This document shows positions 8,531 to 18,483 of a stretch of DNA of 64,000 nucleotides, piece after piece; positions within the stretch are counted from its first letter, which is position 1, and each line of letters opens with the position of its first letter. The DNA comes from Methanosarcina sp. UBA5 (GTDB lineage Archaea; Halobacteriota; Methanosarcinia; Methanosarcinales; Methanosarcinaceae), in assembly GCF_002505485.1 (NCBI RefSeq), contig NZ_DAVG01000121.1:28124-92123 (forward strand), read 5' to 3'. Position numbers and translations under genes: made by a program. The notes under the pieces are model-generated. The model was given only the letters and a program-made list of their open reading frames with translations, had not been told where the DNA came from and made no database searches.

Positions 8531-8872
8531 TTATTTTGTTTTTACTATAAGTCCTTTAATTGCATCTTCGGAGTACCAGACCAGAACCTCCAGGCGTTCC
8601 GAACACCTGCAAAAGGCATCCTGCACAGAAACCTGAGTGCCAAGATCGGGGTTGTCCAGATGTCTCCAATTATCGTTAACAAAGAGCCATAAACTTCTTG
8701 CGCTGCCTGCAGGATAGGGTATCAGTTCAAGCCAGTATTGGATTGCTATGCCAGTTTTCGTAGCTGCTCCACGTGATTCGACTGCCTTCTTATCTTCCGG
8801 GGCACTTGGCAATTCTTTAGGGGCAGTCACAGATTCTGATGGGATATCTGTCTTTGATGGGATATCTGTCAT
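8531..8872 (-). CDS. Hypothetical protein with low-complexity N-terminus
   Basis: The family of this 113-residue protein is not recognised. The first 45 residues are Ser/Pro/Thr/Lys-rich and contain a duplicated TDIPSKTDIPSE element, suggesting a disordered tail. The remaining part (GIAIQYWLELIPYPAGSARS onward) looks like a small folded domain with several Trp residues and two Cys (FCRCSE). The ATG at 8872 is well supported by AAGGGG 7-12 nt upstream. There is no signal peptide or membrane helix. The gene lies alone between pheS and the zinc-ribbon protein, all on the minus strand. Confidence 0.65.
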   Translation of the reverse strand: MTDIPSKTDIPSESVTAPKELPSAPEDKKAVESRGAATKTGIAIQYWLELIPYPAGSARSLWLFVNDNWRHLDNPDLGTQVSVQDAFCRCSERLEVLVWYSEDAIKGLIVKTK

Positions 8873-9107
8873 TATTTACCCCTTTTAGTTTACTTGCTAA
8901 TGCAATATATTCGTGCCTGATTTCACCATTTAGTATACTATGTAATTATATATTTACTAAAGAAAATATGCTTAGAAACTAAAATCCCGTAAGGTATATT
9001 TCCCTCTCCCCAATTCTCATGGCCTTGCCGGCCGCAGCTTTTTATTTGAAGTTAAAAATAAAAATTTTAACCTGAGAGTTTCAGGTTATGAACCCTCAAT
9101 TCAGATT

Positions 9108-10586
9108 TCAGGTCCTGCAAACTTCACTCTTTCTGAGCCAGTCAATATCAGACTGGTAGAGGAGCCTGAGGTCTTTAAGCCCGAGCTTCAGCATGGCAAG
9201 TCGGCTGACTCCGAGCCCCCAGGCAAGAACAGGGTCTTTAATACCTAAGGGTTCACTAACTTCTCTTCTGAACACGCCTGCACCTCCAAGTTCAACCCAG
9301 CCCAGGCCGTCCACATAAACCTCAGGTTCCACGCTTGGTTCGGTGTATGGGAAATATCCGGGACGGAAGCGGACTTCTTCGAATCCCATCCTGTGATAGA
9401 ATTCTGCCAGTAAGCCAAGCAGGTCTGCAAAAGACATATCTTTGTCCATTACAACCCCTTCAAGCTGCTCGAATTCTGGGGTGTGGGTAGGGTCAATGGT
9501 TTCCCTGCGGTAAGCTCTGTCAATGCAGAAAGCTTTTACAGGCGATTTGGGGTGGTCAGCCAAATACTTGACAGTAACGGATGTTGTATGGGTCCTCAGC
9601 ACATTGCGTCTTGCAAGTTCCTTATCCCAGGTTCCGCCCCAGCCGCATGAATCAATTTCTCCTCCGTGCTCGTGCATTGCAGCAACTTTTTCAAAGTATT
9701 CAGCCGGAAGCTTGCAGGTGCTGTCCAGGTGGAAGGTATCTTGCATATCCCTTGCAGGGTGGTCCTGGGGCTGGAAAAGGGCATCGAAATTCCAGAAAGA
9801 ACTCTGGATGATCCCGCCTTTAATCTCGGTAAAACCCATTTCCAGGAAAATCTGGCGCATCTGCTCTATAAGGCGCCTGTAAGGATGGATCTTGGCTCCG
9901 TAAAGGGGTTTGGGAGTAATATCAAGACGGTAAGGCCTGAATTTTTTCCCCTTCCAGGCCCTGCTCTTCAGTAAATCGGGTGTGAGCTGAGCAATTTCTT
10001 CTTCAAGAACAAGCCCCTGGGCTGCAAGCGCATTTCCTGCATCAGTTATGGATACTGTTCTGAATTTTTCTTCGTGTTTTATGATAAGTTTACGTTTGAG
10101 CAGGTCTTTTATTGTTCCCTGGTCGGACCCGATCTCTTCAAGGGTCTTTGCTTTGCCTGTGAAAGCCGCAAGGGTTTCTTCGTCTTTTCCTGCATAGACT
10201 TTTCCCGACGGCACCATTACCCCGTTTTCAACTTTTGCCCATCCTTTTTTTACGAGCCAGCCGGTTGCAATCCCTACCATTTGCGGAGAAAAATGGCTCC
10301 TTAGTTCTTCAAGCGAGGTAGGTTTTTTCAGGAAGTCAATAATCTGGCGCTCCGGAAGCCCGTTTTTTGTGTACTCTTTCCCTTCCTTTGTAAGGGAATA
10401 ACGTTCGAGCATCTTTTCGGAGACTGAAACCAGCCCTTTTTCCTCAAGCATGAAGGCTGCCTGCATTGCCGCATCCACCTGCAGCCCTGATTTCTCCTCC
10501 AGCCTTTCGGGAGCAGCAGATCCTATTTCCTCGAGGGCAAGCAAGACCTTTTTCTCGTTGATTGTAAGATTGTCCTGAATACTCAT
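9108..10586 (-). CDS. pheS: Phenylalanyl-tRNA synthetase alpha subunit
   Basis: The 492-residue catalytic subunit of the class II PheRS attaches phenylalanine to tRNA-Phe. The N-terminal ~220 residues are winged-helix repeats typical of the archaeal/eukaryotic-cytosolic alpha chain. The catalytic core begins near residue 225 and shows motif 2 ([20 protein letters not shown]) and motif 3 ([16 protein letters not shown]) at the C-terminus. The FHL and GGTW elements lie between them. The length fits archaeal members. The beta subunit gene pheT is not in this window. trpS lies about 95 nt upstream on the same strand, so the two synthetase genes may share a transcript. Confidence 0.97.
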   Translation of the reverse strand: MSIQDNLTINEKKVLLALEEIGSAAPERLEEKSGLQVDAAMQAAFMLEEKGLVSVSEKMLERYSLTKEGKEYTKNGLPERQIIDFLKKPTSLEELRSHFSPQMVGIATGWLVKKGWAKVENGVMVPSGKVYAGKDEETLAAFTGKAKTLEEIGSDQGTIKDLLKRKLIIKHEEKFRTVSITDAGNALAAQGLVLEEEIAQLTPDLLKSRAWKGKKFRPYRLDITPKPLYGAKIHPYRRLIEQMRQIFLEMGFTEIKGGIIQSSFWNFDALFQPQDHPARDMQDTFHLDSTCKLPAEYFEKVAAMHEHGGEIDSCGWGGTWDKELARRNVLRTHTTSVTVKYLADHPKSPVKAFCIDRAYRRETIDPTHTPEFEQLEGVVMDKDMSFADLLGLLAEFYHRMGFEEVRFRPGYFPYTEPSVEPEVYVDGLGWVELGGAGVFRREVSEPLGIKDPVLAWGLGVSRLAMLKLGLKDLRLLYQSDIDWLRKSEVCRT

Positions 10587-10681
10587 ACACGATCAGTCCT
10601 GAAATTCCTGAAAATATTATGAATTCGTTATTATAATGGATCTATTTTTTTAAAGTTTAATTCATAACTTAATTTCTTAAG

Positions 10682-12157
10682 TTACTTCTTATAAATTATA
10701 TTATATTCGTCAAGGTGTTCCCTTGCAAGCTCCCGCTTCTCCTGATGGTCTTTGAGGAACTCGTACATTTTCTCGGCCGCAAGCTGTTTGCATGACCCGC
10801 ACATCCTGGTTCCTGAGACACATTCCTGCCTGATTTCCAGTAATTCCTCATCGTCTCCAAGCAGGTGGAAGAGCATCAGTTCGAAGACTGAACATTCATC
10901 GGGTTTTCCACCCAGTTTTTTCTGTTCTTCCATGGTCACACAGCCGCCGGTCTTTGCTCTCTTTACTTTTTTTGCGCCTTCTTTCGGGTTGTCAGTAAGA
11001 GCAATATAACTGTCAGGGACGCTACTTGACATCTTTCCTCCCTGGAGCCCGCTCATAAAACGATGATAAGTAGATGCAGGAGGAATGAAAGCATAGCCTT
11101 CGAATTCAGCGGCCACTTCGGCCACGACTTCTTCAAGGATTTTCCTTGTGGTTTTCCAGATTCTTCTGAAAACGAAGTATTTTTCATACTCTAAAAATTC
11201 AGGTGGCTTAGCCTCATTAGCAAATTTAGCGATTTCCTGGATCTGGGTCATGAAGTACTCCCTTTTCTCAGGCTGGCTTATCTGTAAACCAATCCTTTCA
11301 AGGAATGCATAGTCAGGAGTCTGGAGCACATCAATGTGTTCCTCATAGAGTTTCACCTTCGCTGGAATGCGTTTTTTAAGCTCCTGTAAGGCTTCTTTCG
11401 GGGCTCCCTTGCCGCGCACGCTCAGGTATTTCTCTCCATTTGCGTTTTCTCTCTCTTCTACCCTGAACATGCTCATCTTGCCTGCAAGCCCTCGCGTCAG
11501 CCGAAGATGGGGGTCCTGGTCAGGCCCTACAGGCACCACAACTGGTTTTGGGCCTTCAAACTCTTCAAGCTGTGGCTGGAGGATATCAGCAGCCTGGGTT
11601 GCCACACTAATCATATGAGAAAGGTTTGTCTCTCCTGAAAAACCATAAATCGCACTCAGTTCCGAGAAATTAACCTTGACCCCGAGTTCAAATGCCAGGT
11701 CTTTAACGCTTTCACAGCCTGACTGGAAGTAAATAAGGCCGTCGGGCTTAAAACCGAGAGCGATAAGGCTTAATATGTATTCTTCTACCCCGATTTCCCT
11801 GCATTTTTGCCAGGAAAAACCGCGTACCGAGAAAGCCTCCCTGTCTGCAATCCCGACAAAAGCTGACGCTCCCATTTGCTGGTGCCAGATTATCTGGTCC
11901 ATAACCATCTTGTGCCCGAGGTGAACCTTCCCTGAAGGCATAAAACCGTCCATAACCGAAAAAGGGGCACCTGTCCTCATGGCTTCTGCAATCTGTTCGT
12001 AATCACGGTGCCCGAAGATAACTCTTCTCCGCATATACATATGTGGGGAGGGAATTTCAGGAAGCACATTGTCAAATGGAGAAATCCCAAATTCTTCGAA
12101 TAACTTAGAATAGTCATTAATCTCGCTTGAACTCCACGGGTCAAGTTTATTAGTCAT
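10682..12157 (-). CDS. trpS: Tryptophanyl-tRNA synthetase
   Basis: This class I synthetase charges tRNA-Trp. The HIGH-like motif is [11 protein letters not shown] near residue 80 and the KMSKS-like motif is [11 protein letters not shown] near residue 373. [14 protein letters not shown], conserved in TrpRS, lies between. The ORF can be opened four codons earlier at 12169, but the ATG at 12157 ([11 protein letters not shown]) has GAGGGAT four bases upstream and is preferred. A C-terminal region with four Cys (CGSCKQ and neighbours) suggests a metal site. The length, 491 aa, is at the long end for archaeal TrpRS. pheS follows on the same strand. Confidence 0.96.
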   Translation of the reverse strand: MTNKLDPWSSSEINDYSKLFEEFGISPFDNVLPEIPSPHMYMRRRVIFGHRDYEQIAEAMRTGAPFSVMDGFMPSGKVHLGHKMVMDQIIWHQQMGASAFVGIADREAFSVRGFSWQKCREIGVEEYILSLIALGFKPDGLIYFQSGCESVKDLAFELGVKVNFSELSAIYGFSGETNLSHMISVATQAADILQPQLEEFEGPKPVVVPVGPDQDPHLRLTRGLAGKMSMFRVEERENANGEKYLSVRGKGAPKEALQELKKRIPAKVKLYEEHIDVLQTPDYAFLERIGLQISQPEKREYFMTQIQEIAKFANEAKPPEFLEYEKYFVFRRIWKTTRKILEEVVAEVAAEFEGYAFIPPASTYHRFMSGLQGGKMSSSVPDSYIALTDNPKEGAKKVKRAKTGGCVTMEEQKKLGGKPDECSVFELMLFHLLGDDEELLEIRQECVSGTRMCGSCKQLAAEKMYEFLKDHQEKRELAREHLDEYNIIYKK

Positions 12158-12463
12158 TAAATCCCTCATTGCTGCCTGTTTTCTGAGGGAATGCCTCAGG
12201 AAGACAGCTTTTTCTTGCTGAAAATAATTAAAGATATGAACGCAGTTCCAGCCAAATCTCTCTTTAAAAATACGTGCTAATATGTAAATGTTTATCTTCG
12301 GGCAGGGAGTTTCAGGCTCACACTGGCTTTCCAGAGGTATGCGGCTTTTAACTCTCCTGACTTGCCATATCCCGACTAAAAGCAGGTTAAAAGGAATTTA
12401 AATGTGCCAGAAAAAACGCTAGAGGGAAATACTGTAAAAGGATACTTTATAACTTATTCCTTT
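12158..12463. other. Intergenic region upstream of trpS
   Basis: There is no supported gene in these 306 bases. The trpS ribosome binding site is at its left end and AT-rich stretches that could serve as its promoter lie at 12250-12300. The opposite end is the 3' flank of the radical-SAM-like gene. Confidence 0.45.
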
Positions 12464-13690
12464 TTACTTGTCACAAACCTTTTCAAAAGGATAAGGCAGC
12501 TTTGCTCCTACTGGAATTCTGTCTACAAACTCCATAAACTCCGGATCGTGCATAGGGGCCAGGCTTTTCTGCTTCTTGAAGTAAGTATAGCTCCTGATTT
12601 TTTGCCAAGCGTCTTTTAAGGATTCCTCTTTTATGTTCCCAAAACTGAAAGGCGGATAAGGCCCGGCTTTTACATCTCCGTCGGCCGTAATATGCATCCA
12701 GCGCCTACCTTCCATTGCGCCAAGCATCTGACCTTCAAAATAAGTATTTGCAAACATCCGTGGGCCGTCCGGGCTGGCATTTATCCTGTGGTACATTTCA
12801 AGGATGTCTCTCCTATTTTTACCAGTGAGCACAGGCTCATTTCTGGTTTTGGGCATTGCTTCCCAGACTGAAAATTCATGGACTCCAAGTTCTGATGCAA
12901 GGTTATAGAGTGCAGGCAGTTCATGTATATTTGAGGGGGATGCATGTGTTGTCATTACAACCATGAGCCCGGCTTCAAGTGCCAGTTTTATGGCAGAAAC
13001 AGCTCGTTCATATGCTCCCTCGGACTTTCGGACAGCATCATGTTTTCCAGGATCAGTTGAATAAATTCCTATCATCAGGGAGTGAAGCCCCGCTTCTTTT
13101 AAACGGGAAGCAGTTTCTCTTGAAAAATCCGTTCCCCATGTGGAACAGTTTACTATAGCGCGCTTCTTGTCCACATACTTGATTAGTTCAAAAACCTCTT
13201 CTCTCAGTAGAGGATCATTTTCAGTAAATGAGATAATTAAAGTACCAAATTCAAGGGCTTCGTCAATAATTCTTTTTACAGTACTGGTATCCAGCTCATC
13301 TGCAACCGTCCCAGGTTGGCACCTCGAATTGCTTTGGCGGGTAAGTTCAATGGATACGGTTTCAGGAATGTATTTTCCGAGAGCTATCTGTATTTCCGCA
13401 AAAATAAGGCGTTTGAAAGCAGGGCTAGGTATCGGCGGGAGCCAGGCCGACGCAATTACCCTATTCTCCTCTACGAGGGCTAGCTTTTCCTCCCTTAAGC
13501 GGGAGTTAATCATTTTCAATATAGGGTTGCAGGCTGCTCTAAGGGCTCCGTTTGCTGTAAGCTCTAGGATATCTCCTGCCTGCCGAAGATTTACTGACAG
13601 CCCAGGTATTGAGAGGACTTCTATATTTTGTTCCTTCGCTGGGATCTTTCTCAATGAAACTTCCGGTGTATCCTTTTTTTCAGAAGTCAT
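12464..13690 (-). CDS. Radical-SAM-like protein with degenerate cluster motif
   Basis: The 408-residue protein has the overall plan of a radical SAM/SPASM enzyme: a leader region, an ELTR strand where the cluster motif should start (residue ~116), a TIM-barrel-like body, and a C-terminal MHITADGDVKAGPYPPFSFG segment that mirrors the SPASM entry. The usual CxxxCxxC reads S120-xxx-C124-xx-G127, so two of three cluster ligands are missing, and the SPASM-like segment has no Cys where one is expected. The codons were checked on the DNA and are in frame with no stop, so this is an intact gene. It is probably a barrel protein that no longer binds the SAM cluster. The substrate is unknown. Confidence 0.75.
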   Translation of the reverse strand: MTSEKKDTPEVSLRKIPAKEQNIEVLSIPGLSVNLRQAGDILELTANGALRAACNPILKMINSRLREEKLALVEENRVIASAWLPPIPSPAFKRLIFAEIQIALGKYIPETVSIELTRQSNSRCQPGTVADELDTSTVKRIIDEALEFGTLIISFTENDPLLREEVFELIKYVDKKRAIVNCSTWGTDFSRETASRLKEAGLHSLMIGIYSTDPGKHDAVRKSEGAYERAVSAIKLALEAGLMVVMTTHASPSNIHELPALYNLASELGVHEFSVWEAMPKTRNEPVLTGKNRRDILEMYHRINASPDGPRMFANTYFEGQMLGAMEGRRWMHITADGDVKAGPYPPFSFGNIKEESLKDAWQKIRSYTYFKKQKSLAPMHDPEFMEFVDRIPVGAKLPYPFEKVCDK

Positions 13691-14032
13691 TTTTTCCTCA
13701 CAACATGCTTTTTAAAAAAGGCTTGACCAAGAACTTTTAAAAAATTTGACCAAAAACAGAAAATGGCGCAAGCCTTTTGAGAAAAGTTTTGATCAAAGCC
13801 TTTCCGGTGGAAAGCTTGACCAAAGGCCCTAAGCAGCGAAGCCTTTCAAAATAGGCTTTGACCGAGAACATGACAATGTTTGAGTTTGAGGGCCTTATTC
13901 CCAAACTCTATCCGGCGTGGTCAAGCGACGTAACGCTTGCAGCTTAACGGTTGAATTTTTAAGCTGCTCGGGCGCGAAAAATGAAGTAATCGACCTGAGC
14001 CACCTTAAAATATTTATATGAAAGCTTAAATC
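13691..14032. repeat. Intergenic region with dispersed palindromic GCTTGACCAA-type repeats
   Basis: Short units such as AAAAAAGGCTTGACCAA, TTGATCAAAGCC, AAAGCTTGACCAAAGG and TAGGCTTTGACCGA recur in both orientations between about 13705 and 13870, so the stretch can fold into several stems. A related cluster lies at 28560-28680. No gene is seen. This looks like a genus-specific intergenic repeat and not a mobile element with its own genes. Confidence 0.55.
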
Positions 14033-14644
14033 TCAGGCTGCTCTCTCTGAGAAGGCGAGGTTTCCGCTGATTTTCTTTATCTTTACTTTGACCACGTCGC
14101 CTTTTCCGGCGCCGGGCACGAAAACCGTATACTTGTCTATCTTTGCTATCCCATCACCTTTGGATCCTACTGCATCGATCCGGAGTTCGTAAGTTCCGCC
14201 TTCTTCGATAGCATCCCTGACAACCACATTGCTTACCTTTCTCTTTTTGACAGGTCTGTGAGCTCCGCAAGCAGAACATCTCAGGATAAGTACCCTGTCC
14301 ACTCGAACAAGCTGGGTGTCCGGGCGTCCGCATTCCGAACACATAACGTATTCGTCCACATAAGCCTGAATGTTATCAGAGATCTGGGCTCTCGTAAACC
14401 TTCCCTGGAAGACTGCACGTGTGCCTTCTATTTTCCCTGCAGTCCCCAGTTCCCTTGTGAGATATTTCATCAGGTGGTCAGGATCTCGGTTAAGGATATC
14501 TGCAATATTTCCGAAGTTCTCAAGAATTGTAGTCTTGCCTTCGGAAAATATTCTGGGCTCAGGGATTACGAATCGAGCATCCGTAGTCTCGGTGTCAGGC
14601 ATTTTTGCCATTGCACGGTTCAAAAGCTCTTCGTAATCGTACAT
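14033..14644 (-). CDS. eif2b: Translation initiation factor aIF2 beta with C-terminal TRAM domain
   Basis: The protein is the beta subunit of archaeal IF2, which with alpha and gamma delivers initiator tRNA to the ribosome. Residues 1-100 hold the central alpha/beta fold ([33 protein letters not shown]), followed by a C4 zinc ribbon with CSEC and CSAC near residues 105-125. The last 55 residues form a TRAM-like RNA-binding domain ([20 protein letters not shown]). The fusion to TRAM gives 203 aa, longer than the usual ~140 aa. The start ATG at 14644 has an AGGAG about 7 nt upstream. The L10e gene lies 34 nt upstream on the same strand, suggesting co-transcription. Confidence 0.95.
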   Translation of the reverse strand: MYDYEELLNRAMAKMPDTETTDARFVIPEPRIFSEGKTTILENFGNIADILNRDPDHLMKYLTRELGTAGKIEGTRAVFQGRFTRAQISDNIQAYVDEYVMCSECGRPDTQLVRVDRVLILRCSACGAHRPVKKRKVSNVVVRDAIEEGGTYELRIDAVGSKGDGIAKIDKYTVFVPGAGKGDVVKVKIKKISGNLAFSERAA

Positions 14645-14678
14645 GTTATGCTCCTTTTGATGTTAACAGCTTAACTGA

Positions 14679-15627
<949 letters not shown>

Positions 15628-16749
15628 TTAGTGGTTTATAAGGTTTATTGCTGGTTCAGGGTACTTCTCCAGAAACCCTGCAAGAAGCCCAAAACAGCCT
15701 GAAAGCATCATGCTCCCGAAAGGCGCGGCAAAATGCAGTTTATTTGATATCTCCTTCCTGATTTCGGACTCCAAAAGCTTTTCAAGCATTTCTCTTTTTG
15801 GACCCGTAACTAATATAGATCTAACCTGCTCAAATTCTAAAGCTTCCTTTATGTATGCACCGTGCCCCCCGTCTTCGAAAACCTCTTCAAAACCAAGCTT
15901 TCCGTCGGCAAGTCTTATTATATAGTCCTGGAGTTTTTCAGGATTCATGAGGGAAGTGTGGTGCTCAAAAACCGCCGTGATCCTGTTTTCATTCACAAGC
16001 GCTCCCAGAGTATGCCCATTTCCAATATTAACCACAACAGACGGCTGTACCGCCGCAGGATCAGTAAGCGCTCCAAAGATAGCAGCAGGCCCGGTATCCA
16101 TGAAAATTGCTCTAGTTTTCCGGTTCCCTGCAGCTTTGAGAAGGGAATCTGCCTGGGCCTTCATTCGGGTAAAAGCCTCAGGAATTTCCTCGGGTCTGTA
16201 GACGAAGTTTTCAAGTTCTCCTCCCTTTTCAATGAGTTCTCGAAGAAGTTCAAAGCGGTAAATCCTGTTGCTCTTATCAGGGGCATTTCCGTGGTCCTGT
16301 ACTGCCACGGCATAATTTGTAGGCATCTGAACCTCAAAGGCCGAAAGTGCAGCTGAGGTTGATTCAGGATCGAAATCCCGCATAACAATTTCCTGTGCAT
16401 TCTCTTCAGATGCAAGTTTTTTTGCTTCTGCTTCGGAGACGATTTGAATCCCGAAAGCCTTTACTTTTTCAATGTTATCATTGATAGTCAAAGCAGCCTG
16501 TTCAGTAGCATACACTGGAAGACCTGCCTTTAGATGAGCCCTGATAGCAAACGTTAAAGGGCCTCCTCCCATTATATTTCCGGTAAACACTATTGTCTTT
16601 CCCTTTTTGGTTGCTTTCCGTACCTTTTTCGCAATTATCTGGGTAGGAGCAGGCATGACCATCAGCAAGCTGTTTTCCACCTCTTTTTCCGAATTGAAGA
16701 GCAGAATGTCCTGTGTACCCGTTCCTACATCCACTGCAAGTATCAGCAT
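15628..16749 (-). CDS. DUF1786 family protein with actin/hexokinase-like fold motifs
   Basis: This 373-residue protein of the DUF1786 family (COG4012) is conserved in methanogens. The N-terminus MLILAVDVGTGTQDILLF is a phosphate-1-type loop and VVVNIGNGHTLGALV near residue 237 is like a phosphate-2 loop, so an ASKHA (actin/sugar kinase) ATPase fold is likely. The substrate and pathway are unknown. The ATG at 16749 has CAGGT just upstream. moaB lies divergently about 130 nt away. The length is normal for the family. There is nothing unusual in the reading frame. Confidence 0.8.
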   Translation of the reverse strand: MLILAVDVGTGTQDILLFNSEKEVENSLLMVMPAPTQIIAKKVRKATKKGKTIVFTGNIMGGGPLTFAIRAHLKAGLPVYATEQAALTINDNIEKVKAFGIQIVSEAEAKKLASEENAQEIVMRDFDPESTSAALSAFEVQMPTNYAVAVQDHGNAPDKSNRIYRFELLRELIEKGGELENFVYRPEEIPEAFTRMKAQADSLLKAAGNRKTRAIFMDTGPAAIFGALTDPAAVQPSVVVNIGNGHTLGALVNENRITAVFEHHTSLMNPEKLQDYIIRLADGKLGFEEVFEDGGHGAYIKEALEFEQVRSILVTGPKREMLEKLLESEIRKEISNKLHFAAPFGSMMLSGCFGLLAGFLEKYPEPAINLINH

Positions 16750-16876
16750 ACCTGTGCATTGGTTAATAAAATATTAAAACATAGGCAAGCAAATAAAAGT
16801 GAACAGAAACTGGATAACAGGAATTTCGAGAATGAAATTTGAATCAAATGAATACAAAATGGAGGATGTGACTTTC

Positions 16877-17416
16877 ATGAAAGAGTCCACACCGGAAATT
16901 CACAAAAAAGAAGCAAAAAAATCCTTTTCTTTTGCCTTAATCACAATTTCTAGCTCAAGGTATGAAAAATACGGAAATTCCGCTTCGCCTGAGGAAGCTG
17001 AAGACCTTTCAGGAAAAGCCATGAAGGATCTTCTCGAAGCGGCTGGCCATAAAATTTCCTTTTACAGGCTTGTTTCCGACGAAAAAACTTCAATTACCGA
17101 TGCAGTTCTTGATGCACTTGACAGCTCCGCAGATATTATTATTACAAGTGGAGGCACAGGGCTTGCACCAAAAGACATTACAATCGAGTCTGTAACTCCA
17201 CTTTTTGAAAAGGAAATCTCAGGCTTTGGGGAACTTTTCAGGTACAAAAGCCTTGAAGACATAGGAACATCGGTAATCCTTACCAGAGCTGCGGCAGGCG
17301 TAATTAAAGGAAAAGCGGTATTTTGCCTTCCGGGTTCGCCAAATGCTGTGAAACTGGCGCTTTCGGAGATTATAATTCCTGAAGCCGGGCATATTGTCAG
17401 GCATGTAAGGGAATAA
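16877..17416 (+). CDS. moaB: MoaB/Mog-type molybdopterin adenylyltransferase
   Basis: The product is a molybdenum cofactor biosynthesis protein of the MoaB/Mog fold, which activates molybdopterin by adenylation before metal insertion. The MPT-binding signature TSGGTGLAPKD (about residues 89-99) and the C-terminal LPGSPNAVKLAL segment are present. The open frame begins at GTG 16799. The ATG at 16877 (MKESTPEIH) is preferred because GGAGGATGTGA lies directly upstream and the added residues are not conserved-looking. The result is 179 aa, the usual size. A Cys-rich gene begins 3 nt after its stop. The cofactor is needed by enzymes such as the formylmethanofuran dehydrogenase at the window's right end. 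Confidence 0.9.
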   Translation: MKESTPEIHKKEAKKSFSFALITISSSRYEKYGNSASPEEAEDLSGKAMKDLLEAAGHKISFYRLVSDEKTSITDAVLDALDSSADIIITSGGTGLAPKDITIESVTPLFEKEISGFGELFRYKSLEDIGTSVILTRAAAGVIKGKAVFCLPGSPNAVKLALSEIIIPEAGHIVRHVRE

Positions 17417-17418
17417 GT

Positions 17419-17973
17419 ATGCATATCAACTATCTTGAAATAGGAGTCTGTGGACTTTCTTGCAGGCTTTGCCCTATGTATAATACTGAAGCAAAGAGCA
17501 AATGCTTAGGATGCAAGAGTCCTACCAGAATGGCTGTTGGTTGCCCATTTATCACCTGTGCATTAAAAAGAAAAGGAATTGAATTTTGCTGGGAGTGTGA
17601 AGAAAGCAACACTTGTGAGAAATGGAAGAAACATAGAGAAGTCGGTAAAAAATTTGATTCCTTCAAATGTTATCAAACTCTTGAAGAGGATATTTCATTT
17701 ATATGTAAGAATGGTGTTGATGAATTTGAAAAAATACAAAAACAAAGAGAGTATTTACTTAAAGAGATGTTAAAAGACTTTAACGAAGGTCGTTCAAAAA
17801 GCTATTATTGCATTGCTGCAACTGTTTTGGAACTTGAAGAACTTAAGAGAGCGCTGAATCAAGCAAAAAAAGAATCTGATGGACTTAATATCAAAGAGAA
17901 ATCAAAGATTCTTCATTCGATTTTAGACAGCATCGCTTTAAAGAAAAAATATTACTTAAAATTAAGAAAATAA
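17419..17973 (+). CDS. DUF3795-like Cys-rich protein
   Basis: The first 85 residues of this 184-residue protein hold about eleven cysteines in pairs typical of DUF3795: GVCGLSCRLCPMY, CLGCKSP, CPFITCALK, and CWECEESNTCEKW. These would bind zinc or an iron-sulfur cluster. The C-terminal half is helical, charged and without Cys apart from a YYCIAA segment. The start ATG at 17419 lies 3 nt after the moaB stop, with GGGAA upstream, so the two are coupled. Base composition is more AT-rich than moaB. The function is unknown. A link to molybdenum cofactor chemistry would be inference from position only. Confidence 0.75.
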   Translation: MHINYLEIGVCGLSCRLCPMYNTEAKSKCLGCKSPTRMAVGCPFITCALKRKGIEFCWECEESNTCEKWKKHREVGKKFDSFKCYQTLEEDISFICKNGVDEFEKIQKQREYLLKEMLKDFNEGRSKSYYCIAATVLELEELKRALNQAKKESDGLNIKEKSKILHSILDSIALKKKYYLKLRK

Positions 17974-18070
17974 ATATGTGCTGTATCTTGTGGTATCCAA
18001 AAATAATTTTGGGTATTTAAGATCTTTAGTTCTCCTATAATTTGTTTCTCGCCTTTCCGTCACAGGTGAA

Positions 18071-18322
18071 TCAATAGCTAACATAAATATGATTTGCTAT
18101 TTCCCTATCAACAGCATACCTAGTCTGGTCAACCTCAAAAAGATATGAAGGGGACCGTCTAAGCAGAGTAATAGGCATTCCTGGGAGGATACCCATAGCT
18201 ATTAACTTCTGTAGAATTCCCGGATTTTTGGTCTCAAGGTGGTCAATTTTTCCAGTTTTTTTGGGTTCCATTGCGCAGAGAGTTATAGTTTTCAGGGCAA
18301 GACGTGAGTTTTTATTTACCAT
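18071..18322 (-). CDS. feoA: FeoA, ferrous iron transport accessory protein
   Basis: This 83-residue SH3-like protein of the FeoA family works with the FeoB iron(II) transporter. The core reads LETKNPGILQKLIAMGILPGMPITLL, followed by a beta strand ending YAVDREIANHIYV, which is typical. The first ~20 residues (NSRLALKTITLCAMEP) precede the fold. A very good ribosome binding site, AAGGAGGT, is placed 7 nt before the ATG at 18322 and lies inside the end of the preceding zinc-ribbon frame. It is the third gene of the feoB - zinc ribbon - feoA unit. Confidence 0.92.
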   Translation of the reverse strand: MVNKNSRLALKTITLCAMEPKKTGKIDHLETKNPGILQKLIAMGILPGMPITLLRRSPSYLFEVDQTRYAVDREIANHIYVSY

Positions 18323-18483
18323 TTGAAAAACCTCCTTATGGATTGAATTATCTTTGCTTCTTGTACAAGTTCATAACCGCAGTTCGGGCAGCACTGCTTA
18401 TTACAGCTATGGAGTTTCCCGCAGCCTGTACATTTCGTTTCGTCAGCTTTCTCAAATTCGTTTCCGCAGAGTGGGCATTTCAC
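18316..18483 (-). CDS. 55-aa double zinc-ribbon protein between feoB and feoA
   Basis: A small frame starts with GTG at 18483, sharing GTGA with the feoB stop, and ends TGGTAA inside the feoA start. It encodes 55 residues beginning MKCPLCGNEFEKADETKC. Cysteines occur as CPLC, CTGC, C-x3-CC and CPNC, enough for two zinc sites or one zinc ribbon plus a cluster. A basic tail (SIRRFFKW) ends it. Overlap with both neighbours indicates coupled translation, so it is a true third member of the Feo operon. It may play the small-subunit role that FeoC plays in bacteria, but this is inference. No sequence similarity to FeoC is visible. Confidence 0.8.
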   Translation of the reverse strand: MKCPLCGNEFEKADETKCTGCGKLHSCNKQCCPNCGYELVQEAKIIQSIRRFFKW

